Assembly (NCBI GenBank): GCA_023101725.1
Contig: JALJCO010003968.1
Location: 496,001-560,000 of the forward strand
Origin: Atherinomorus stipes
Lineage: Eukaryota; Chordata; Actinopteri; Atheriniformes; Atherinidae
DNA length: 64,000 nucleotides
Direction of reading: 5' to 3'
This document shows, piece by piece, positions 33,499-44,430 of this stretch (position 1 is the stretch's first letter; each line of letters opens with the position of its first letter). The translations under genes were made by a program, and so were the position numbers. The notes below the pieces were generated by a model. It was not told the DNA's origin, searched no databases, and saw nothing but the letters and a program-made list of their open reading frames with translations.

Positions 33499-36400
33499 CT
33501 GTTACAGGAAAGACAAGATGAAGAGTTAGATTGCAGTGTTGACAATCATATCTGCTTCCTGAAGATGCTCAAACCCCCCCCCCCCTTTCTTTGGTTTGCA
33601 TGACCTTGCCAAAGAAGGTCAAACCATCTAATGGTGATGTGAAAGGATGGAACCAGGAGAATGACAAAGAAGATGCACCTAACTGGGAAGAATTGAATTG
33701 TACTGCTTAGTTTGGGCTAGTTAAAAGGCCCAAATTGTACCACCAAATCAGACCATGATTTTGGCCAGTTTAAAAAAGTTAAATCATAATCTTTGAAGCA
33801 AATTATTTCTATATCATAATATGCAGTGCATTTAATGACTCACTACACTGAAAGGTGTGTCACATTATTGAAACTAATATAAATCATTTACTATAGATAA
33901 GTCTGTTTTACTCGGCAATAAAATTATTTCAAAGTTCGATCAAAATTAAATTGATTTCAAACTTGTTTTTCAGCATTGCACATTTTCAGGCCATCCATTG
34001 TTGGGGAAAATATCGAATCCCTCAGCACAAACAGATATGATGCCAGTATGTCTAACAATCCCATCAAAATACATTCCCATTCATTACCACAAAACATTGT
34101 TTTTATACATTAGCAGAAAATGGGACTGAGAGGAATAGTGGCAAAATCAGTGGACTCAACGGGAGACATTGAATGAAGGGTGAGACTGAGACTGCACTTT
34201 ATATCCTCCTAAACTGTTGCGACAATTGTTTCACTATTTAAAATGGAAACATCTTCTACTGTAAAGCTATGTATCATAAACTTTGATGCAGAAGTTAAGA
34301 AAGACGGTGAAAAGATTTGATACAGCTGTCATTCAAACTGCAATGATATTTGAAGTTTGTGTCACTTTAAATGGCAAAAAAATATTTTGAGTTTAAAAAC
34401 ACATTATTATTACAGAATGGCTCATGCAGATCTGAATTTAATGCAAAGCAAGAGTAAGTGATGCACAGGAAGACCATATTAAAACATCTACAGTAAGTCA
34501 AAACTTATCTGTCAAGCAGGAAAGTCTACTGTGTTTGAAAAGGATATACTCTCATCAAAACACCCAGAAACAAGGAGACAGCTCACATGTGTTGCATATC
34601 ATTTGTTTATTTATACAGTGTGATGTCTGTGGTAAACCCACTGTGGCCTGGCTCGGGCTTTTGATCTGGGGGAGGGAGGACATACAGCTGGAGATGGGCT
34701 CTGATGTACACGGATGGGAGGATACTGGGTAGATAGGAGGGAAACAGACTACAAGGAGGAACTCATAAATCAAGAGTGAAGGTCAGAGCTGAGCACTGAG
34801 TCAGCCCCACCCCTGTCAAGAGGGCATTCAGCCAGCAGTCCTGTCCCAGTACAGCCAGCTCAGCTCAGGCCAACAGCAGCTAAATACACTGGCAGACTGG
34901 AGCGTTGGCAGGACAACAAACTGCACATCAGTACCTCATCTCACCTCATCTCCACTCAGAGGCCTGTTCATTCAGGCCAACGAAACAGGGCCATATAAAT
35001 AGGCTGTAAGCTGGGTCATCTACAACTCCAACAACATCTGGTTAAAGATTTGTTTCTGCTGAGATTCGATAATCATTTTAACCTAATAATGCCCTAACTA
35101 AAAAAAAATGCACAAAGACTAAAAAACACAAACATAAACATTATGCATGGCATGCAAACAATTATGTAGGAAACTTCTTACATCAGCAAAATGACACAAG
35201 CTGTGTGCCTGAACAAAGTGTGAAGAGAGCAAAGGTGAACAGTGTACAGTGGAGAAAAAAATAAAGAAGCACAGTTGCAAAAACCCCTACATAAGACTTA
35301 ACAGTTCACAACTGAGACAAATTGGAGATTAGCAGTCACTGAGTCAGCTGTGTGCCGACGACCTTTGGTCTGTGAGCTCAGCTTAAAGATTGTTGCTTGC
35401 AAATGATCTCAATGAACTGAACAGGCACAAGGGAGTGAAAAAATCTACCAGTGTAAAGTGTAACATGTATTTACAGTTGTGTAAAGACGACAGACATTGC
35501 TAACTGTTTCATGATTTATATCTTTAAATACAGCTGTATAGGTTCAATGTTGTCATCCTTGAAGTTGCTAAACAGTTTTTTGTTGCTCTGGAACAATGAC
35601 AATAAACCTCTGTTCTATTCTCTCCAATTTCATGAGAATATTCATGCTTATGGTGATAATGACCTGATAGACGGATAAAAATGGTGCTGTACGATGGTTT
35701 TCTTAGTCAAGCAGGGACCTGGACATAAAAAACAGGCAAAAAAGAAAAAAATATATATGCACTTGAACTACTTTCCAGTAGTTACAAGTTGATCCTGCAA
35801 GCTGAGAAAAATGTAGTTTTCTCCACTGAAGAATACCCACTAGCTAATGTTTATGTTCCAAGTTTATCTTACACCTGATGTTGAAGGAGCTGCCTTTAAG
35901 AACATTTCCTGATAAAATCAAAGCAGAAATTAGACTCAGTAGAGCCTCAGGAAATACTGCATTCAAAAACAAAAGAAAATATTGGGGGCGGGGGTCTAGA
36001 AACACCTCATCGTTATAATGGGCTCTTAAAAACTAGATAAACAACTAAAAATGAGGTTCTTGCCTAACCAAAGGATGCTGATTCTCTTTCTGATTCTGGT
36101 TTTCTTAAGAACTAGTAAATATTGCCAGATTTAGGTAAAGACTGTATTGTGTAATCCTGTTTGAAGCATAGGGGGAGTGTGCTTATAAACACCAAGTCCT
36201 ATTGTGTTTTATAGTGTTAACTTTTCCGCACATCACTAACATCTTTCATTTGGGTGCGGATGTTTACAGCGATAAAGGAAGTTACCATTTTTGTCTCACT
36301 AACCTTCCCACAAAAATGTAGTAGACTCAAAACATTGCATGCACATGATATATGAATGCTGGGTCTATGATAGTTTCAAGGATGCATTCACATCATAGTA

Positions 36401-36649
36401 GTACTAAGTTCGGTTGGGTGGGGAATTCAGAAAAAACACCTGTGTTTGGTTTGCTTGCTTTGTTGCACTTTACTCAAGCGGACCAAACCACGTGAACAAC
36501 GTCATATGGTTAAAACTAGTGATACACAATATGAAAATGTTCAACCAGTAACCCATTAAGTTCATATTTTAACATTTACTATAATATTCATATAATCTGC
36601 AGTTTGTGCTCTGGATGCAACAATGAAAAACTGATATTCAAAGGGGGTA
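33499..36649 (-). other. sgms1: sgms1 intron 1, part without recognised elements
   Basis: No exon or transposon end recognised. A C9-type run lies near 33572. The intron is inferred to run from about 56043 to 33499. Confidence 0.5.
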
Positions 36650-36651
36650 TA

Positions 36652-39343
36652 TAGCTGTGTGAAAAAGTTTTTGCCCCCATTCCTGATTTCTTAATTCTTT
36701 TTTGAAAGAAAAGAATGAAGAACATTCATTCTTTTTTGAATGTTTGTCACACTTAAATGTTTCAGATCATCAAACAAATTTAAATGTGAGTCAAAGATAA
36801 CACAGGTAAACAGACAATGCCGTTTTTTAATAAAGATTTTTATGAGTGAGGGGGATCCAAACCTCCATGGTCCCGTGTGAAAAAGTGATTGCCCCCCCTG
36901 TTAAAACATAAATTAACTGTGGTTTATCACATCTTTGGAAAGCTGAGTTCAATTTCTCTAGCCACACCAAGGCTGGATTACTGCCACACCTGTTCTCAAT
37001 CAAGGAATCACTTAAATAGGACCTGCCTGATGAAGTTTAGTAGACCAAAAGATCCTCAAAAGCTAGACATCATGTTGCGATCCAAAACAAATTCAGTAAA
37101 AAATGAGAAACAAAGTAATTTAGATCTATCAGTCTGGAAAAGGTTACAAAGCCATTTCTAAAGCTTTGGGACTCCAGCAACCCACAGTGAGAGCCATTAT
37201 CCACAACTGGTGAAAACATGGAACAGTTTGTGGCCGACCAACCAAAATTACCCCAAGAGCACAGTGAAGACTCATCCAAAAGGTCACAAAAGACCCCAGA
37301 ACAACATCCAAGAACTGCAGGCCTCACTTGCCTCAATTAAGGTCAGTGTTCATGACTTTACCATAAGAAAGAGACTGGGCAAAAATGGCCTGCATAGCAG
37401 AGTTCCAAGACCAAAACTAGGGATGTAATGATCCGATCTTCAGATTGGGATCGGCTCCGATATAGAAAAAAAATCCTAGATCGGTAAAAATCGGTAGGGG
37501 TAAACATGAGCGATCTGTAGGTGCAGATCTATTCAGTGTATTTCTATGCTGCCCCTTTAAGTGACATCACGCGCTGCTGACCCAGCAAGTGGAGGATGTT
37601 TGTTTACAGCTGTTAGCTGCTAGCTGCTAGCAGGCTGCTGTGTCTCCTCCTGTCGTTGCTGAAACAACAGTCCTGCGGCAGTTTGGTTTCCACGTTTCAC
37701 AGGTAAAAATCCTGCGGGGGCCGACATATCGCGGAGAAAGTAGAAAATACTGTTAAATCTTTTAGGACATGACAAGTTTTATAACAGTATCCACTGGCAT
37801 CCGGTGCAGTGTGGGAGAGACTTTTTTTTTTTTTTTAAATCCAATCCGCTGTTTAGAAATGACCTCCATGTTAAAACTCTGATGAAGAGTTTTATTCAGC
37901 TGCTTTTGTCGTGGATCTTTCATTTCTATTTTCATAATAGTACTAAACCATTTTAAAAAGATGATTTGCTGTTTCGAATTTATCTACCAACCTATATATC
38001 AACCAAGCTGGTGGAGATATTTTTTCTCAATTTCAGCTCCTTTATGAGGCCATTTATTTTTATTATTATTTTGCATTTATTTAACTGCACTGACTGAACC
38101 AGGACGTTTTGTTATATTTTTACACATGTGAGCAAACTTGTGAAGCTGCTTTAAGATTGTTAAAGTTTATTTAAGATTGCTGTGTGTGGGCAGTTGTTAA
38201 ATGAGCAATTCAGTACATTTATCTCCTTTTTTTAAAAAAACAGGTAAAAATATTTTGAAGCCAAGTCTAATGTTACCTTGCACAAAAGAAAGATCCCAGT
38301 CTGTTTTCACACAACGAGGTGTGCCGTCAAACAGTACCATGCTGTTTTTTTCCCTCCTTTTTCTGTATTGGTATTGGATCGGTATTGGCACATACCGAAA
38401 CATCAAATATCAGATCGGATCAGTGCCCAAAAAAGGCGGATCGGTGGATCCCTAACCAAAACCACTGCTGAGCAAAAAGAACGTAAAGGCTCATTCCAGT
38501 TTTGCCAGAAAGCATCTTGATGATCCCCAAGACTTTTGGATAAATACTCTGTGGACTGACGAGACGAAAGTTGAACTTTTTGAAGGTGTAGGTGCCATTA
38601 CATCTGGCGTAAAAGTAACATGGCATTTCAGAAAAGGAACATCATACCAAAAGTAAAATATGGTGGTTTTAGTGTGATGGTCTGGGGCTGTGTTGCTGCT
38701 TCAGGACCTTGAAGACTTGCTGTGGTAAATGGAACCATGAATTCTGCTGTCCACCAAAAAGTCCTGAAGGAGAATGTCCGGCCATCTGTTGGTGACCTCA
38801 AGCTGAAGTGCACTTGGGTTCTGCAGCAGGACAATAATCCAAAACCCACCAGCAAGTCCACCTGTGAATGGCTTAAGAAAAACAAAATGAAGACTTTGGA
38901 GTGGCCTAGTCAAAGTTCTGACCTGAATCCAATTGAGATGCTGTGGCATGACCTTAAAAAGGCGGTTCATGCTGGAAAACCCTCCAATGTGGCTGAATTA
39001 CAACAATTCTGCAAAGATGAGTGGGCCAAAATTCATCCACAGCGCTGTAGAAGACTCATTGCCAGTTATCACAAACACTTGATTGCAGTTGTTGCTGCTA
39101 AGGGTGGACCAATCAGTTATTAGGTTTAGGGGGCAATCACTTTTTCACGCAGGGCCATTTAAGTTTGGATTTTTTTTTCCCCCTTAAAAATAAAAATCTT
39201 CATTCAAAAACTGCATTTTCTGTTTACTTGTGTTATCTTTGTCTCACATTTGAATTTGTTTGATGATCTAAAACATTTAAGTGTGACTAGCATGCAAAAA
39301 AGTAAGAAATCAGGAAGGGGGCAAAAACTTTTTCACACAGCTG
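36652..39343 (+). mobile_element. Tc1/mariner transposon, interrupted by a hAT element
   Basis: Flanked by TA (36650-36651 and 39344-39345). Long inverted ends of about 220-250 bp start AGCTGTGTGAAAAAGT, and an inner repeat of the same GTGTGAAAAAGTGATTGCC wording lies at 36876-36894 and 39132-39150, an IR/DR-type structure. The transposase runs on the plus strand. DNA-binding-domain remnants lie at 37020-37417. The DDE domain is at 38463-39123, with WTDETKVELF (38556s), QQDNNPK (38825s) and WPSQSSDLNPIE (38901-38936). Frameshifts and stops make it dead. The 37418-38454 insert splits it. Confidence 0.9.
37418..38454. mobile_element. hAT-type element (1037 bp) inserted in the Tc1 copy
   Basis: Ends TAGGGATGTAATGATCCGAT and, inverted, TAGGGATCCACCGATCCGCC. 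The same 8 bp of Tc1 sequence, ACCAAAAC, borders both sides (37410-37417 and 38455-38462). Removing the insert and one duplicate restores the Tc1 reading across the junction. No transposase is visible, so it is non-autonomous. It contains an R/GCTAGC-rich CpG segment near 37610-37720. Confidence 0.9.
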
Positions 39344-39452
39344 TAGATGTTTGTGGCAATTCAGAAAACAGAGTGCGAGTTTTTGAATAAAGTCCCCGAC
39401 CACGCCTTTAAGACAATGTGCACAAGCCATGTTCCGATCACCATGTTCCGAC

Positions 39453-39500
39453 ATACATACATACATACATACATGCAGCTTGCATACACACACACAAGCA
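39453..39500 (+). repeat. (CATA)n and (CA)n simple repeats
   Basis: Five or more ACAT units at about 39453-39474 and a short (CA)n at 39485-39495. Confidence 0.8.
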
Positions 39501-39515
39501 AACATACATATAAAT

Positions 39516-39860
39516 TAGGGCTGTAACGGTACATGTATTTGTGTCAAACCGTTCGGTACACTACTCTCGGTTCAGCACGACCCTGTTGGGCGCAGGATTT
39601 GTTTATTTAGCCATTTCTTGTTTCATTAAGTTCTTGCGTGCCACTGGACATAACGGACCAGCACAGCACGCTCACCATCCTGTTTCTAACAACTTGCAAC
39701 AGCATGGATGTGAGATTGTTGAGCTCCAGGAAGCACCACCAACTCTCAAGTCCTCTGTCTAGGAGCACTTGCTTCACTCACTGCCAGGTAGGACGTAGAG
39801 GTGCTGAACGGATGAGGTGGAGCTCAGAGCATCCGTTTGAACTGTACACAAACAGCTAAG
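39516..39860 (+). mobile_element. hAT terminal fragment related to the 50.4-51.8 kb element
   Basis: Begins TAGGGCTGTAACGGTACATG and continues with close similarity to the reverse complement of 51787-51460, including ACATAACGGACCAGC and a reading 'EIVELQEAPPT'. That is the N-terminal coding part of a BED-finger hAT-type protein by position. No matching 3' partner or target duplication was found, so this is a partial copy. Confidence 0.65.
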
Positions 39861-40439
39861 CTAGCGTTAGCATCCTATTTTAGCTTAACAGTTGTTCGTA
39901 AACTCGCCCATTCACAAACTTGCTACTCCGATCTGACTGCTAACGTTTCACCAAGTATTACTCTTCCCATAGAGAACATGATCTGTCTTTTAGGTGGTTT
40001 TAATGTAGTTTCTCTTCCTCCTCTGTATGTAGCTTCTGACTCCCACTGGCTGCTCTGAAAGGTCCAAGGCAAACGAGGTCAAAGTTCATATAATTTTCAT
40101 TAAAAGTTGTGGGAAAGTTGTCAAGTTTACAAGGTGGCTGAAATGCATTGTTTTACAAGAAGTGACATTTGTATTTGATGTGACTTTTCTTTAAAGCTGT
40201 TGTTGATGTTTAGTTTTATTTATTGTATTTTAGTATTGATTGGATTTTAATAATGTGAACTTTCTCAAAAAAATCAACTGAAGTCACTAGACTGGGGCTG
40301 CTTTGTTATAAACCATTTTTGCTCAGCTAAATTAAAAAGTGCTTGAACAGCAACCTCTTTTAAGGGATCCTTTGTCCTTTTCAGGGGTATGGTTTTGAAT
40401 GGGTAAATTGGTTTGTGTTACTGTAAATAACTTGCAAAA

Positions 40440-40546
40440 TAGTCTGAATGATCGACATGGGAAAAAAATCATGAGAAAATTGAGATCGTGATTTTGCAAA
40501 GAAAATATTGTGATTTTTTTTTTCCCCATATCGCCCACCCCTAATG
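40440..40546. mobile_element. hAT-type right terminus, solitary
   Basis: Ends ATATCGCCCACCCCTAA, the inverse of the TTAGGGGTGGGCGATAT start common to many vertebrate hAT elements. The left partner is not found. It may close the partial element that starts at 39516. Confidence 0.45.
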
Positions 40547-40779
40547 TAAGGTCTTCACTAGTAAAGGAGAGATTATAACTTGCTAAGAAAAATATCTATT
40601 TTATGGTGAAACCAGATAGAGTTCTGTCAAAAACGTTCTTAACTGTCTTATATTTAAGAACTTACTCTAAAGACCTAAGATTGAGCTGAATAATAATTTC
40701 TAATGCTTCCTGTAGCTCTAAAACTGACTCAGCAGACAACTTTGAAGAGCAATAAATCAGTATACAGGGGTATATTTAA

Positions 40780-41558
40780 TATGGCAGCTCAGGAAGTGTT
40801 TGGGGGTGGGGTTTTGGGGGTATAATATGATCTGTTGTGCACTGATGAAGCCATGTGAATGTCCAGAGCGAGTATCAAAGTTCCTGTTTATGGTCTGTCA
40901 GCTTTGTCTCTCTGCTCAGAAACAGTTGAATCAGACAGCAGGCTATCATTCTACATAGTTCTATCATTCTACGTAATTTAATTGCTCCAATAAGAGCACA
41001 CTATCAAGTAAACAGCGCCCCCCCTCTCTCTCTCCTAACGGTCTATGCACCGTCCGCTCCCCCCCTCCCCTCCCTTTCTGATTCAGCTGCGTGTATGGAG
41101 CTAGTAGTAACTTCTGTGCAGCCAGGTCTGGGTTTTCAAACAAATGGATTTAAAAGAAAACTTCTGCAGCAACACTGAGGAAGGCGACCACAACCTTGTC
41201 ATTACCTGTAAGCTTTTTTATTTTCTAAATGCTGTCTTGTCTGATAAACGTAGCTCACTGTCTGAAGTGCCCATGTTGCTAGCAGTTAGCCTTTAGCAAA
41301 CTCCGACCGCAGCTTGACCTAGATTCTCCAAATAAGGTCATAGCCAAATAAGGTGTAGCCAATCAAAATGAAGTCAACGTTGTCTCCGGGTAAAGCTCCA
41401 TATCATCACCGGACCCAACTGTATTACTGAAGAAGTGAGGTCTGGCATTTCAAAACAATACTCCGCTGTAAAAAATGACGTTTTTTTCTTTGGAGTATTT
41501 ACATATACAGTAATGCCAACAACATAAACCAGTTTTTAACTGCTATGTCATCACTCCT
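40780..41558 (-). mobile_element. piggyBac-like non-autonomous element, copy B
   Basis: The reverse complement matches copy A (23310-24824) across both arms, for example GATGACATAGCAGT, CAGACCTCACTTC, AGACAGTGAGCTACG and TTCTGAGCAGAGAGACAAAG. TTAA stands at both borders (40776-40779 and 41559-41562). It lacks about 600 bp of the middle of copy A and the tRNA-like insert. Confidence 0.65.
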
Positions 41559-41660
41559 TTAAAGTGACAATATGAAAAAAAGAATGAAAGAAAGAAAAAG
41601 AAGTCTTCTATAAGAAACCTGGCCACTGTCATGTCATCTTTTATTTCATTGTATGTACAA

Positions 41661-43862
41661 TCGGGCTGAAACAATTGAATTATTTGAAATTGTTCGATTA
41701 GAAAAAATGATCTGTTAATATTTTAGTAGAGCCCTATGAAATCCATTTTATTTTTTCTAAAATTCCGTTTTAATTTTTCCCATTTTCGGTGTTTTTCCGT
41801 TTTTTATTTTGGAGAATTCCGTTTTTATCAATTTTACACAAATTTAACACCAATACAGTGTATAAACAAACAATTATATTTAGCCAATTAATGCCGTTAT
41901 AATTGCTAACTTGAATGCTTTCAGGCTTTTATACATATTTAAGGAAAAAACATGGCACAAGTTTTAACAAACAAAAAAAAGAACATGCCAATAGTAAATA
42001 ATACATAATTCAGAACAGTACTAATTTACAGATGGTGGTCCACACCACAGACCATAAGAAACAGATGTCCGTGTTAGATCACCGAACACACAGGCTAATA
42101 ATCATGGGGAAACTGCTCTGTCGTGTATTCTGCAGCTTTGAAACCGCGTCCATCCAGAGCAGAGCGGATGGAAGTTAGTCAGTCGATAGAAAGCAAAGTC
42201 GATCCGGCCAATTTTTAAAACAAAACACTTTGAGCAGAATCTGGATCACGTTTTACTCTGAAACATCAGCGTTACGTCCAAACCTGCTGCCCCAAGCTGT
42301 CAGCACAGAGAATCTCACTTTACACAACGAGACACCTGAATAACGAGACATTCATGGGCTGTAGTTTAATTCATCAGTAGATGCACAACAACCAATGAAG
42401 GTGATCAAACAAAAAGCAAACGCGTGGCACGCAGGTCGGTCTGGCTAAATAAGTTAGCAAAGCCGCACCGCGGGGCTTCCTCGTGGAGTGGGGGCGAGCA
42501 CGCGTGGGGTGGGTGCGCTCTGCATCCTAGTGACCCCCCCGGGAGCATTTTTCCGGGCAAAGCTTTCCCTTTTTATAAAGACAAAAAAACACATTTTCTG
42601 CAATAGTTGCTCATTTCCGTGACTTCCGCGTTTATAATAAATTCCGTTTGTAATGTTTAATCCCGTGATTCCGTCCGTGATTCCGTGATCGCGGATTTCA
42701 TAGGGCTCCATTTTAGTAATCGATGCGTCGTTTAACTTTTTTAAGTCCTGCTTCACGCATTGCTTCCGGTCTGTATAAACTGCTTCCGGTTAGGATAGAC
42801 AAGCGCTCGTAGTTGCATACATCACGTGTACTACGTGCTACGTCATTTGTCCGGCAGTAGCAGCTTCTCTGGCAGAGAGCTCAGGTTGCTGCAGCAGCGC
42901 AAGTTATAAAGAAATGGAGAATGAAGAATTTCAACCAACAAACTACTGTAATTAACACACGTTCACAGCACAATACTTACAAAGACTCAAGTTTTCCGAG
43001 GCTCACGCGTGTAGAACTTATTTGGCGCACACGAGTTGTTTCCTCACTGGTTCCTCTGATAACTAGCTCACAACATTGTTGGAGAAAAAACGACAAAGAT
43101 TGTCATTAAGGTGAGAGCACTCACTCGCTCGCATAACTGAGCATATGTTTTAACAAAGAGCTTTTTAAGAAATAGATTTCACACTTATTAGATCTAAAAT
43201 CCAAACATTTTAACAGTTTTTTTTTTAGCATTAAATAACTTACTTTTAGTAACTATCAACTTATTTATTCCCTTTTTTTATGTAAATAATTTACACCATG
43301 AACTAATTATGTTTCTTTCACCAAAAGGCATAACAGTAGTTGTCGGCACTTTTTGTTTTAAAATTACATGATGTTTACTGCACTGCTTTAACTGTTCAAT
43401 ACAGTTTTGATCAATTTGTTTAGTTATGATTTCACCCTTTTGGCATGAATGTTTAAAATCAGCAAATATTAATGCAGTATGAACAGTAATGTTTAATGCA
43501 GACACAGAATCATCTTACGAATGTGATTATATGCATCAAAGCGTTTATTCAAGGCTAAGGTAAAATATCAACATATATATTGTGTATTGTGACATACCAT
43601 AAAAATATTGAGATATTAGTAAAAAGCAATATTGCCCAGCCTTGCTTCCGGTCTGTATAATCTATTTCTGGACACTCCCTACCAGTGGGTGGCAGTAATG
43701 CACCTACTCATTGCGTGTCAACCACAGTCTTTGGTGCTAATTTGGACTCATTATTACTCCACAGCATCTCAGTCACATCTTTAAAAACATAGAGCTTATC
43801 CGATTAATCGATCGATTACAGGGGTAGATTAATCGACTATTAAAATAATCGTCAGCTGCAGC
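41661..43862. mobile_element. Outer hAT-type element (boundaries approximate)
   Basis: The left end reads CGGGCTGAAACAATTGAATT. The right end, inverted, reads GCTGCAGCTGACGATTATTT, and both have runs of ATCGATTA-type words. A CpG-rich segment (42770-42910) then ATGGAGAATGAAG (42914) with a donor-like ATTAAG|GTGAGA near 43110 could be its 5' exon. A clean target duplication was not found. It is disrupted by the 982-bp element and perhaps a further one ending near 43640. Confidence 0.4.
41729..42710. mobile_element. 982-bp hAT-type element with exact target duplication
   Basis: Ends GAGCCCTATGAAATCC and, inverted, GGAGCCCTATGAAATCCGC. The 8 bp TTTTAGTA stands at both sides (41721-41728 and 42711-42718). 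The internal right arm repeats CCGTGATTCCGT words. No transposase is readable. It lies inside an older hAT-type element. Confidence 0.85.
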
Positions 43863-43879
43863 TTTACTTGTATGGTCAA

Positions 43880-44430
43880 AGATGCAAAAGCAGTTACAAT
43901 CGAGGAAATAATAGTTACACAAAAACACTGTGTAACTGTGTACTCAGGATCTTGGGTTGGAGTGAAAGATTACATTTCATGGCCCAAGCCATACTACTCA
44001 GAGTGACTCTGTGGAGAATCTTTTACAGTCCTTGAGTAAACATGTCAGTATGGACCCAGACCAAGTGAGCATCTCTAGAAAGACTTTAAAATGGCTGTGC
44101 ACCAGCAGTCCTCTTACAGCCTGGCTGAGCTTGAACAATGGAGAACGATAAGGAGAGATTACTAAAAGGAAAGTATTCCAAGCTTGCAAGTTCCTCCCTA
44201 CAAGATATAATGCAGTTATTGCTACCAAGGGCAGATTCACCAACCACAAAGTTAAAGGTCTGAATACTACTGGAAATGGGACATCTTACTGTTTTGTTTT
44301 TAATAGCAAAACAAGCTAAAAACACATTTTACCCTCTCATCATGGTGTACTGTAATAAATTATAAAGATTTAATCCACTTCAATCTAAGTCATTACAACA
44401 TGTTGAAATCTTGAAAAGGTTTTAACTCTT
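43880..44430 (+). mobile_element. Old Tc1/mariner 3' relic
   Basis: Carries in order GAGCATCTCTAGAAAGAC, AAAATGGCTGTGCACCA, GAGCTTGAACAATGGAGA and AAAGGTCTGAATACTACTGG. These correspond to the end of a salmonid-type Tc1 transposase gene (IEHLWRDLKMAVH..., then the stop and AAGGGTCTGAATAC). It is multiply mutated and has no intact inverted end. Confidence 0.65.
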
